Assembly: GCA_009760885.1 (NCBI GenBank)
Contig: CM019715.1
Location: 23,277,642-23,341,641, forward strand
DNA length: 64,000 nt
Source of the DNA: Achatina immaculata
Taxonomy: Eukaryota; Mollusca; Gastropoda; Stylommatophora; Achatinidae
Direction of reading: 5' to 3'
Positions 46,042 through 56,274 of the stretch are shown piece after piece. The position numbers were made by a program, and so were the translations under genes. Numbering within the stretch: position 1 is the stretch's first letter; each line of letters opens with the position of its first letter. The notes beneath the pieces are model-generated. The model was not told the origin of the DNA. It ran no database searches and worked only from the letters and a program-made list of their open reading frames with translations.

Positions 46042-46149
46042 TGCAGTCTTTGTGTAAAACGACAGATTGACCCCACAAGTTATCTTGAGCCAGAACATAT
46101 TAGACTGATACTAATGTCCTTAAGTTACCTTTATCCAGAGTATAGTAAA

Positions 46150-46530
46150 ACCTGTGTGTGTTATCTCAGTCCAAAATTGAGCAAACTAATGTTTTTGTTT
46201 TATCTTGATCCACAACATAGCAAACCTTGTTTTATCTTGATCCAAATAAACCTTCTTGTGATAATAATTTGGTCCAAACCATAGCAGACTATTGTTTTTG
46301 CATTATCTTGGTCCAAAGCATGTAAACCTTCTTGTAATATCTTTGTCCAAAACATAGCAAACATTCATTTTGGCTAAAACAGCAAACCTCCTTGTATTAT
46401 CTTGGTCCAGAACATTACAAACTAAAGTTCTTGTGTTCTCTTGGTCCAAAAACATAACAGACTAATGTTCTTATGTAGTCTTGATCCAAAACTTTCTTGT
46501 GTAATCTTGGTCCAGAACATAAACTTAGTG
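46150..46530. repeat. About 45-bp degenerate tandem repeat
   Basis: Repeats of CTTGGTCCAAAACATAGCA, then AACCTTCTTGTGTTAT with many changes. Confidence 0.75.
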
Positions 46531-46589
46531 CATATTTTAGTTGCAAACTTTTTTTCTAAATTAAAGAAAATAGTTTCATTATAAAGTAA

Positions 46590-46870
46590 TTATTTTTTTC
46601 TTTCTTTATGATTAATACCTGGGTTTTTATACTTTGTTAAAACATGGAACACTGACTTTTTTTTTCTGTACTTTTGACTAGATACAAGTTTTTGCTCTTT
46701 TTTTAAAACCATGGAACATTGACTTTTTTTTTGGTACTTTTGACTAGATACAAGTTTTTGCTCTTTTTTAAAACCATGGAACATTGACTTTTTTTTCTGT
46801 ACTTTTGACTAGATACAAGTTTTTGCTCTTTGTTAAAACCATGGAACATTGACTTTTTTTTCTGTTTTTT
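46590..46870. repeat. About 66-bp tandem repeat, 4 copies
   Basis: TGTACTTTTGACTAGATACA, then AGTTTTTGCTCTTT, then AAACCATGGAACATTGAC repeated. Confidence 0.88.
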
Positions 46871-46949
46871 GTAAATTTTTTACTAGATACAGGTTTTTAT
46901 AGTTTGTAAGAATCAAGGAGCACTGATATTTTGTTTTTTTTTTGTGAGC

Positions 46950-47150
46950 AGGAGTTAGTGTGTAACTGCAGGAATTAGTGTACAACTCCATGAATTAATG
47001 TATAACTGCAGGAATTAGTGTACAACTGCAGGAATTAGTGTACATTTGCAGGAATTAGTGTATAACTGCAGGAATTAAAGTATAACTTGCAGGAATTAAT
47101 GTATAACTGCAGAAATTAATGTATAACTGCAGGAATTAGTGTATAAATGT
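46950..47150. repeat. About 20-bp minisatellite, 10 copies
   Basis: GCAGGAATTAGTGTATAACT with variants. Confidence 0.9.
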
Positions 47151-47159
47151 CAGTGTTTG

Positions 47160-48430
47160 ACAAGCCAGGGTCCTGCATTGTTTTTGATTTGGTTGTGTCT
47201 CATCTTACCTACAGCAGTCAACACTAATACTGCAACATGTGGCTCATGCTTTACCTTCATCATCATCATCATCATTATTGTTGCTTTGTACTCATCAGAA
47301 TCATGGCCATCATTTTCTGTTCATGAAGATTGTAAATGTTGTATTGAATTAAACAGTGTAATATACTCCTCTATACAGCATTGTCCTCTGTAATATATGC
47401 TAGTCCTATTTGTAGGTCTCATTGCCTTTGTTCATAAGTCTGTGAGTTATCATCTATCTTGTCTGCCAGTCTAAATTGTAGCTAGAGATTGTATAGAGTG
47501 GTGTGGAGTGCCTGTGGTCCTGAACTTGCTTGCTCCAATGTTTATTTCTGTTTGATGTAAGGATTTGTATGTGCATTTTGTCACAGACATGTGTCCAGTT
47601 GTCTAAACATGATGATGAAGATTTACATGGTATATGGCAATGAGAAATGTGCCAAGTGCAGGACAGAGCAACAAGTTCTGTATCATTTATTAGGGATCAG
47701 GTACAGATTTAGATACTTGGATTAATTCAGTTTTATTCAAGTCATGGCAAGGTAACCTTTGATACATGACATCACAGGGAAACTCATGACAAAGGATCAA
47801 TCCATGGTTAAGTTTCTGAGAGGAAAAAAAAAAGAAACCTGACATTTCTTGATTCTTCAAAATCCAAGTCCCTGTTATGTAAAGTTATTCATATCACCTT
47901 CCCAGCTTGAAGCAGCCTTGTGAACTACAAGCACTATCCACATAAACTGAGGGCCAACCAAACTTGTAAATGTCTCAACTGTCCACAGACTCCATAGATA
48001 GTCTCACAGAAACTTGAGAGCCAGAAATCTAACAGTAAAAAAAGATCATGACTGGAAGAAAATGGGGGGAAAAGCATGAAGAGCTCCTATTGGTGGTTGA
48101 ATTGGGGGGGGGGGCCGCTGTTTGTCTAAATGACAGAGTGTATGAAGTAGAACAAAGGAGTGGAAGCCCATTCATTTACAGTCTCTTTGTCATAAGCATA
48201 AGCTGCTGATCTGTGATTTATTCTATTTAGTTGTTACTTGGCACATTTCTTCTGTTTGCTGTGTGAAAAGATCATGAATTAATATACGAGTATTTATATA
48301 TTTTAAAATCTTATATAATTTAGAGTATCTGATGTCAAGCATATGTTGAAAGAAAAAACTTTGAACAGAAGTTTCAAATTTGAAACACTATATAATGAAA
48401 CAACATAGAAAAAAAAAAACAAGACCTTGC
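47160..48430. other. No gene seen
   Basis: AT-rich sequence with a G-run near 48104. No coding frame or recognisable repeat. Confidence 0.55.
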
Positions 48431-48439
48431 TATTTGGTC

Positions 48440-48955
48440 AACAGTATCACTGTTTAACCCATTATTGGACAACAGAATCATTTCTTGATTTTAACCCATT
48501 ACTGAACAGCAGTATCATTTCTTGATTTTAACCCATTACTGAACAACAGTATCATTTCTTGATTTTAACCCATTATTGAACAACAGTATTATTTCTTGAT
48601 TTTAAACCATTATTGGACAACAGAATCGTTTCTTGATTTTTTACCCATTATTGGACAACAGAATCATTTCTTGATTTTAACCCATTATTGGACAACAGAA
48701 TCATTTCTTGATGTTAACCCATTATTGGACAACAGAATCATTTCTTGATTTTAACCCATTATTGGACAACAGAATCATTTCTTGATTTTAACCCATTATT
48801 GGACAACAGAATCATTTCTTGATGTTAACCCATTATTGGACAACAGAATCATTTCTTGATTTTAACCCATTATTGGACAACAGAATCATTTCTTGATTTT
48901 AATCCATTATTGGACAACAGAATCATTTCTTGATTTTAACCCATTATTGGACAAC
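48440..48955. repeat. 37-bp minisatellite, about 14 copies
   Basis: TAACCCATTATTGGACAACA, then GAATCATTTCTTGATTT. It ends at a poly-G tract (48963-48977). Confidence 0.95.
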
Positions 48956-49009
48956 AAAAAAAGGGGGGGGGGGGGGGAATAAGTTACTGATTTGTTTTCA
49001 CAGCTTCTT

Positions 49010-49330
49010 TAGACTCTGGAATAGTAGAGCTGTTAGTGCAGTCCCCTGTCATGACAACTGTTGGAGGTTTGATCCCCGTGTATGTTAAACTCGACTATAG
49101 AACTGGCATCAGGCATGTGCTAGAGCTGAAGGGGAAGAACCTGCCAGGCGTGACTTGAGCACATCGACCTTTTGTGTGCCGAAAGACCAAGTTAAATATG
49201 AGCACTAACAATGTCTCCTCTATATACCTCCATGGCATGCCGCTGGCACCCATTTATCCTTCTCTTTTACATCTTGACCAGTGTCCTAGTGCGTAGATAA
49301 ACGAACCATGTTAAGTTATTAAAAAAAACA
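49010..49330 (+). mobile_element. Probable tRNA-derived SINE
   Basis: The head contains GGTTTGATCCC, close to the pol III B box (GGTTCGANNCC), with TAGAGCTGTTAGTGCAG upstream as a possible A box. A GC-richer body and a TTATTAAAAAAAACA end follow. Only one copy is in the window, so the repeat nature is inferred from structure. Confidence 0.45.
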
Positions 49331-49589
49331 TGTTTAAGAAAAATATTGGGGACAAATCTATTAACTAACGTGCACACAATTGTGGTGCTTCAATCTGCAC
49401 TTTAATCATACAAAAACACAGGACAAAGAAATAGGAAAGATAAATTATAAATTTACAAGAATGCTATACAATAAATAAGAGTGAATAAAAGTAGGATAAA
49501 CGGAGCACTTAGCGTGACTTGTGACTGCAGTGGCTTGGTGTATAGTTATACTATTCAATGTTATATCCTTATACACTGGTTATTCGTGT

Positions 49590-50150
49590 GTTACATGTTG
49601 ATGGAAATTAAAAGGAGGACATTTATCGCTCTTCAAAAAATAAAACAACTAAAAAAGATGTGGAGAGGAACAGACAGAACTACAAAAATACGATTTTTAA
49701 GGGCATGCATCTTTCATATCGCAACATATGCCTGTGAGACCTGGACACTTAACAAAACAGCTGATAAGTACATAAATGCCTTTGAGTGTAAATGCTACAG
49801 AAGAGTTCTTCAAATATCATGGACACGGAAAAGAACAAATATATCCATACTACAAGAACTTAATATTGAAGAAGGCTGGCTAGTAAGGAAGATTAAACAG
49901 GGAAAACTTAAATATTTTGAACATATTAATGTCATGATAATTTAGAGAAGACAGTCTTTGAAGGATACATAATGGAGAAAAAGAAAGAGAGAAAGACCAA
50001 GGCGAAAATGGCTGCAAGACATCGTTGATGATCAGCGAATGGACGCGTCAGTAGCAAGACATCTTGCTTACAACCGAGAGGCCTACAGGAGTGCTGTGAG
50101 GGAGGTAAAGTTTCACAAGGGACATGCAAATGACTGACTGAATGACATAT
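49590..50150 (+). mobile_element. Family B LINE 3' part
   Basis: Reads [38 protein letters not shown] and [15 protein letters not shown] to a frameshifted end with GACTGACTGAATGA in place of a pure AATG tail. Confidence 0.85.
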
Positions 50151-50255
50151 TGGGTTGTTTGTACATTTTAGTAGATAAAATAGCATCTAGAGATGGAGAC
50201 AAAGGATTGGGTTCCATGGAAGTTTAGTCATGAGAACGTGAGAGTAAGGAATGTT

Positions 50256-50545
50256 CTAACAAAAGAGAAACACCGCCTCTTCCAAGTTACAGTCGTGTTT
50301 TCCAACAGCTGAGTGGTAACAGGAATCGATGGAGTCCTCTTTTCCAGAACAAACAACGTCATCTAGAACTATCTAGAATCGTTCCTTCCAGAATGTGTCG
50401 TTTTTGCCGATGCGTAGAGGGTCGCCTGGACGAACTGGGGCAGATCTAAACGTGTCGCTTATCTTCTCGAACCCAAGCTGCCTGCAGGCGACCTTGACGG
50501 CTGCCGTACCGAAGAAATCGTCACAGATAAAGCCCCAGGCTGTTC
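50256..50545 (-). pseudogene. SRCR gene, terminal exon with premature TAG
   Basis: Acceptor TTTAACAG at 50546. Conserved SRCR features (WGFICDD, VACRQLGF, LDDVVC, the final Cys) flank the TAG, and the frame is otherwise intact to the natural end, so the stop is a single-codon lesion. Confidence 0.8.
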
Positions 50546-50604
50546 CTGTTAAACAGAAGCCGTAAAATTAGACAATTACAACAATTAAAGATTTATTTGA
50601 AGGA

Positions 50605-50641
<37 letters not shown>

Positions 50642-53600
50642 GGAGAGAGGGAAAGCGAGAAGAGGAAGGGAAGGAGAGAGAAGAGGAGGAGGTGAAAGAT
50701 GAGGGAGGGAGGAAGAGGGAGAGAGAAGGGGAAGGGAGGGAGAAGAGGAAGAGATAAGGGGAGGGAGGGAGGAGAGAGAGAAGGGGAGGGAGAAAGAGAA
50801 GGGGGAGGAAGAGATGAGGGAGGAGAGAGAGAAGGGGAGGGAGAAGGAGAAGGGGGAGGAAGAGATGAGGGAGGGAGGGGAGAGAGAGAAGGGGAGGGAG
50901 AGAAGGGGGAGGAAGAGATGAGGGAGGGAGGGAGAACGAACGAACAGACTTCTTTAAAGAGTTAAGAATTAGGAACGAACGAACAGACTTCTTCAAAGAG
51001 TTAAGAATTGGGCACGTAGGATCGGCTACTATTCTGTTCTTCATCATAAAACTTTCATTCAGTCACAGATATTCAGCATTTGTTGTTGAACATAACATGC
51101 ATGACAAAAAGCAAAAGATGAATATTTAATAAACCCTTTTTTTCCATACGTTCTGCTTTATGTAGCTAATGAAATAAACTTTATTACATTCTCAGAGAGA
51201 ATGGGAAAGAGGGAGGGAGAGGAGAGAAAGGAGGGAGGGAGAGAAGAGAAAGGAGGGAGGGGAAGACAGAAAGGGAGGGAGGGAGATGAGAGAGAAGGGA
51301 AAGGATGGAGGGAAGAGAGGAAGGGAGAGGGAGAGAGAAAGGAAAAGAGGGAAGAGGAGAGAGAAGGGAAAATAGAGAGGGGGAAAGAGAAGGGAAAGTA
51401 GGAAGGGAAGAGAGATAAGGGGAAAGAGAGAGAGAAAGTAGGGAGGGAAGAGAGATAAGGGGAAGGAGAGAGAAAGTAGGGAGGGAGGGAGAGAGTAAGA
51501 GAGAGAAGGGAAGGGAGGGAGGGGACAGAAGGGGAGGAGGGAGGGAGAGAGTAAGAGAGAGAAGGGAAGGGAGGGAGGGGACAGAAGGGGAGGAGGGAGG
51601 GAGAGAAGAGAAAGGAGGGAGGGAGAGAAGAGAAAGGAGGGAGGGAGAGAGAAAGGGGGAGGGAGAGAGATAGCAAAACTTACCGGGTTAACCTAAAGCA
51701 AATTTTCTTTTCGAGTCATTCATTCATTCATTCATTTGCATGTCCCTTGCGGAACTTTGCCTCCCTAACAGCACTCCTTTGGGCCTCTCGGTTGTGAGAA
51801 AGATGGCCTGCCGCAGATGCATCCATTTGTAGATCCTCAACGATGTCTTGCAGCCATCTTCACCTTGGTCTTCCTCTCTTTCTTTTTCCCATTATGGACG
51901 GTCTTCTCTAGATTATCATGACGTTCCAAAATATTTAAGTTTTCTCTCTTTAATCTTCTTTACTAGCCAGCCTTCTTCAATATTAAGCTCTTGTAGTATA
52001 GATATATTTGTTCTTTTTTGTGTCCACGATATTTGAAGGACTTTTCTGTAGCATTTACATTCAAAGGCATTTAAGGATGCATCTTTCTCAGCTGTTTTGT
52101 TAAGTGTCCAGGTCTCACAGGCATATGTTGCAATGGGAAAGATGCATGGCCTTAAAAATCTTATTTTTGTGGTTCTGTCTGCTCCTCTCCACAGATTCTT
52201 TAGGTGTTTTACTTTCTGAAGAGCGATAAATGTCCTCCTTATAATTTCCCTCATTGTATCTCCATTATTAGTTAGTAGTGATCCAAGATATTCAAAACTC
52301 TCCACTTTTTCCAGTTTTTCCTCATTGATACATATTTCAGCTGCCTTGTTTGTTTTGTCAGTTGTCATCAATTTAATTTTCTTCGCATTAAGATGCTCTT
52401 CGCTGTTAGTACGGACTGACATAATTAGTTTTTCCACTCCTTTTTTGTGTTGTGGACAATAATACTGTGTCATCAGCATATCTAATCTCTGGTATTTCAT
52501 AACCTCCAATTGTTATCTTATCTTATCCTATATCTTATATCCTTCCCGTGCCGTTAAATGTCACATAGGGCTCGGAAAGTAGTTCGCCAATTGTTATGGC
52601 ATCGTAATATTCTTTTCGAGTATGTTTTATATTTAAAATATTTCCACGTTTTGCGTAACTATGTAAGTCTCTCTGATGTGTAGCCTCAAAGGCCAAGAGC
52701 ATTACTGAATGAAGTCGAAACAGTCAGAAATGTATCATTTATGAGTGAGGAAGTCGAAGCCAAAAAGTCGAAAAAACAGAGATGTAATAACGGAAAGTTT
52801 GATCTTCCCTAATAGCTCTCTTGAAGGCCTCTCAATTGTAAGTAAGATGCCCTGCTGCTGACGCATCCATTCGCAATTCATCAGCAATGTCTTGTTGCCA
52901 TCTTCGCATTGGTCTTCCTCTTTCTTTTTTCCCCCATTATTTACCCTTCCAAGATTGTCTTCTCCAAAGTCTCATGCCATTTAATATGTCCGGAATACTT
53001 AAGTTTTCTCTGTTTAATCTTCTTTATTAACCAACCCTTCTGCAGTTCTTCAGTGTTACGAAATCTCTCTCACTGTACCTCCATTATTATTTAGTAGTGA
53101 TCATATACACACGTTATATATATATATATACTCTGTGGAGATTGATTGATTGATTGATTGATTGATCTTTATTTCAAAAGGAACAGAGAGGAACAGACAG
53201 GACTACAAAAATAAGATTTTTAAGGGCATTCATTTTTCCCATCGCAACATGTGCCTGTGAGACCTGGATACTTAACAAAACAGCTGAGAAACACATAAAT
53301 GCCTTTGAATGTAAATGCTACAGAAGAGTTCTTCAAATATCATGGACACAAAAAAGAACAAATATATCCATATTACAAGAACTTAATATTGAATAAGGCT
53401 GGCTAGTAAAGAACATTAAAGAGAGAAAACTTAAATATTTTGGACACATTAAACGTCATGATAATCTAGAGAAAACCGTCTTAGAAGGGTACATAATGGG
53501 AAAAAGAAAGAGAGGAAGACCAAGGCGAAGATGGCTGCAAGACATCGTTGATGATCTGCAAATGGATGCATCAGCAGCAGGCCATCTTGCTTACAACCGA

Positions 53601-53871
53601 GAGGCCTACAGGAATGAATGAATGAAATATGAGAGAGAGAGAGAGGAACAAGACAAAAAGATAGATCATTGGCCACAAACAGTGTGAAGATACAAGGCAA
53701 TAACTAACCTGTGTAGAACTGTAGGTAACCGAACTTGGCTCCTATCTTGTAACTGTCGCTTATGACGAGTCTTAGACTACCTCGCTCTAAGCTCGCGGCG
53801 GCTGAGATCAGAGATTCCAAGTCATGTGTGTAAGCGATATTGTCTGACAGCTGTCTCTCTAGTTGATCTAT
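50256..53871 (-). CDS. Coiled-coil plus SRCR-domain protein, last two exons; internal TAG
   Basis: Exons 53871-53709 and 50545-50256 join in phase 1. The first encodes a helical segment (IDQLERQLSDNIAYTHDLES) and the start of a scavenger receptor cysteine-rich domain (SLRLVISDSYKIGAKFGYLQ). The second continues GTAWGFICDDFFGTAAVKV, ACRQLGFEKISD, then IVLDDVVCSGKEDSIDSC and ends HDCNLEEAVFLFC plus stop, the expected end of an SRCR domain. SRCR domains mediate binding of microbial or host ligands in secreted or membrane proteins. An in-frame TAG lies at 50375-50373, between WKERF and IVLDD. It would remove about the last 39 residues, including the last four cysteines of the fold. The 5' exons lie to the right, beyond or within the satellite, and are not visible. 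It may be a recent pseudogene, a null allele or a sequencing error. Confidence 0.85.
50595..50935. repeat. Homopurine GA-rich tract with internal repeats
   Basis: Almost only G and A on plus for about 340 bp, with repeated GGAAGAGATGAGGGAGG blocks. It lies in the SRCR gene intron, so the transcript would be CU-rich. Confidence 0.9.
51190..51670. repeat. Second homopurine GA-rich tract
   Basis: About 480 bp of AGGGAGGGAGAGAGAA-type sequence in the same intron, including a duplicated 70-80-bp block around 51480-51600. Confidence 0.9.
51717..52609 (-). mobile_element. Family B LINE, antisense, with 12-bp TSD
   Basis: The minus strand reads from the YADDTVLLS region (with EIRYADD changed to MKYQRLDMLMT by a frameshift) to the C-terminus and a four-unit AATG tail at 51717. 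TTCTTTTCGAGT flanks it at 51705-51716 and 52610-52621 (a few right-hand bases could also be element sequence). A 70-nt family A piece is nested near its 5' end. Confidence 0.9.
52517..52586 (-). mobile_element. 70-nt family A mini-insertion with perfect 11-bp TSD
   Basis: The insert is the reverse of the family A 3' end with its ATAAG-type tail (CTTATCTTATCC, then CTTCCCGTGCCGTTAAATG). CCAATTGTTAT stands at 52506-52516 and 52587-52597. Removing it restores contiguous family B sequence. Confidence 0.9.
52800..53095 (-). mobile_element. Family B LINE, older antisense fragment
   Basis: CCTAATAGCTCTCTTGAAGG, then GATGCCCTGCTGCTGACGC and onward matches the family B reverse with about 15 percent difference by eye and no clear tail. 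Confidence 0.75.
53137..53167. repeat. (ATTG)n microsatellite
   Basis: Six ATTG units before a family B copy. Confidence 0.9.
53180..53630 (+). mobile_element. Family B LINE with a 3' deletion but intact tail
   Basis: Reads RGTDRTTKIRFLRAF-like sequence to GHLAYNREAYR. It then jumps straight to AATGAATGAATG, missing the usual last 40 nt or so (the AGTGCTGT...ACATGC segment). Confidence 0.85.
53709..53871 (-). CDS. SRCR gene, penultimate exon
   Basis: Acceptor GACTCCAG at 53872 and donor ACAG|GTTAGT at 53708. 54 codons plus one base. Codons use CGC/GCG-rich words unlike the surrounding repeats. Confidence 0.85.
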
Positions 53872-54089
53872 CTGGAGTCAGAAGAACCAAGTTTAAAAAA
53901 AAGCACTTTGTTAATCATATAATGATAAGAATAGAAAAAGAAAATGAAATTCTAACTCAAACAAAGAAGTTTTTATATGAAATTCTTTCATCCTATCTTC
54001 TGTTTTTAAAATGTACCCGTGTGTCCATCTGTTCTATGTGTCGATGGCCTAATAAGAGCTTTCGATGCCTCAGGCGAGTCAGACAAAAC

Positions 54090-54345
54090 GCTCTCTCTCT
54101 CCCTCTCTCTCTCGCTCTTCCGCTCTCTCTCTATCTCTCCTTCTCTCTCCCCTTTCTCTCCCTCTCTCTATCTCTCCTTCTCTCTCCCTTTTCTTTCCCC
54201 TCTCTCCCTCTCGCTCTCCCGCTCGCTTTCCCTCTCTCTCCTCCTTTCTCTCCCTCCCTCCCCGCTCTCTCTCCCCTTTCTCTCCCTCCCACCCGCTCTC
54301 TCTCTCCCTCTCTCTCTTTCTCACACACACACACACACACACAAA
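54090..54345. repeat. CT-rich tract with (CA)n
   Basis: Pyrimidine-rich on plus and ending in (CA)10. It contains repeated CTCTCTCCCTTTCTCTCC blocks. Confidence 0.9.
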
Positions 54346-54544
54346 ATAACCAGACCAAATACAGACGGTCTCCGCTGTTAGGTGCTCTGATTCTCAACCC
54401 TCCACTAATACGACTATTTTCAACTATTTCCGTGTTTCATATATTCGGCGCCTGTTCCGCTCTTTCGACAAGGCACTTTCAACATTAGATCGGGGTGTCT
54501 GGTTAGTGCAAGAAAATAAATGTTATTTTTCTGCTTGCAAATAC

Positions 54545-55225
54545 AAGCTCAGTATTCCAGCAGCTGAGCCAGTGTTTCCATGCGGCGTCTAGAATATGAG
54601 CCAGTGTTTCCATGCGGCGTCTAGAATATGAGCCAGTGTTTCCCTGCGGCGTCTAGAACATGACCTAGTGTTTCCCTGCGGCGTCTAGAACATGACCCAG
54701 TGTTTCCCTGCGGCGTCTAGAACATGAGCCAGTGTTTCCCTGCAGCGTCTAGAACATGAGCCAGTGTTTCCCTGCGGCGTCTAGAACATTAGCCAATGTT
54801 TCCCTGCAGAGTCTATAACATTAGCCAATGTTTCCCTGCAGAGTCTAGAACAAGAACATTAGCCAATGTTTCACTGCAGCGACTAGAACATGAGCCAATG
54901 TTTCCCTGCGGCGTCTAGAACATGAGCCAGTGTTTCCCTGCGGCGTCTAGAACAAGAACATTAGCCAGTGTTTCCCTATAATGTCTATAACATTAGTCAA
55001 TGTTTGCCTGCAGCGTCTAGAACATAAACATGAGCCAATGTTTTCCTGCAGTGTCTATAACATGAGCCATTGTTTTCCTGCAGCCTCTATACCATGAGCC
55101 AATGTTTCACTGCAGTGTCTATAACATGAGCCAATGTTTTCCTGTAGCCTCTATACCATGAGCCAATGTTTCCCTGCAGTGTTTATAACATGAGCCAATG
55201 TTTCCCTGCAGCATCTAGAACAGTC
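54545..55225. repeat. 32-bp minisatellite, about 20 copies
   Basis: AGCCAGTGTTTCCCTGCGGC, then GTCTAGAACATG. Copies grow more diverged to the right. Confidence 0.94.
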
Positions 55226-55360
55226 TACAGAATCCAGGTGAGAAATACTGCCATTAAAGCTACATACTACAGCGATACTATACCTAAAACGATATGAAAC
55301 AAATATGAAATAACAAATGTTAATTCATTAAACGAAATCTCACAAATCTCACACCTAGAC

Positions 55361-55585
55361 TCATTCATTCATTCCGCATGTCCCTTGCGGAACTTTGCAT
55401 CCCTAACAGCACTCCTGTAGAAATGCATCCATTTCAGATCATCAACGATGTCTTGCAGCCATCTTCGCCTTGGTCTTCCTCTCTTTCTTTTCCTCTTTAT
55501 GTATTCTTCCAAGACAGTTTCTCTAAATTATCATGATGTTTAATGTGTCCAAAATATGTAAGTTTTCTCTCTTTATACCTTCCAC
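55361..55585 (-). mobile_element. Family B LINE end inside the higher-order unit
   Basis: CATTCATTCATTCCGCATGT, then CCCTTGCGGAACTTTGC. The same fragment recurs at 58483, 59963 and 62659, so it was present before amplification. Here a 34-nt piece after TCCTGTAG is deleted. Confidence 0.85.
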
Positions 55586-55791
55586 ACACCTAGACTACCA
55601 ATGTGGAAATAGTCAACCAAATCTTTAAAGCTCTGCAGAAATAAAGTTAGGAACACTCCACTTCTGTGAGTCACCAACAAAGAAAATTACTTCCAAGACA
55701 TCTGCTGCCTTAGAATTTAATCAGCGATTTCAAACGTTTTGTTTTTTTTTTTTTAATATATGATGTTTCATAAAAGCAATGAACCACTTAC

Positions 55792-56035
55792 ACCTTACAT
55801 CTTACATTCTTCCCGTGTCGTTAAACATCACATAGGGCTTGCATGGTAGTTCGCCAAGTTTTCCTGTTTTCGGGGATATTTTTAACCACATCACGGGATT
55901 TTATGCGGACTAGTTTGTTTTCTCTTAACAATGTCCTCTTCAGAGTTTCACGTGGTTCACTACTTTTTTTTCGGCCTGTTGTGTTCTACTTGATAGCTGT
56001 TTCAGGATGAATCATTGCCTGAGAAAAATTGTAAA
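55792..56035 (-). mobile_element. Family A LINE end inside the higher-order unit
   Basis: CCTTACATCTTACATTCTTC, then CCGTGTCGTTAAACATC to a region encoding the GRKKSxEPRETLKRT end. It recurs at about 58935, 60400 and 63095. Confidence 0.85.
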
Positions 56036-56274
56036 ACATCAATTAGCAGGATAATATCAAGAACGAGGAGGTCTGGGAAAGAGCAGAAGAAAAGGTTATG
56101 AACCTTCAAATTATATCTAGAAAATGATATTGAAAATGAAATATTGTTATCTACCACAATTAATTCTATGTCTAATAAGATGACATTGCTATGTAGTACA
56201 GCTAATTGTTTGCCCAATAAGATGTAAATGATATTTAGCACAGCTAATTGTTTGTTTAATAGGATCTTATTGAT

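Noticed and set aside
49060..49085. True tRNA gene at the B-box site
   Set aside because: No cloverleaf stems could be formed around the boxes by eye. It fits a SINE head better.
50699..50965. Gly/Arg/Glu-rich frame in the GA tract
   Set aside because: A low-complexity homopurine sequence translates to such strings in any frame.
48440..55225. Possible CRISPR-like arrays (regular 32-37-bp repeats)
   Set aside because: Units abut head to tail with no unique spacers, and the genome is eukaryotic. These are minisatellites.
56002..56241. 79-residue minus-strand frame repeated at 60605 and 63301
   Set aside because: Conserved only because the satellite unit is duplicated. It has no domain, and the unit is partly LINE debris.
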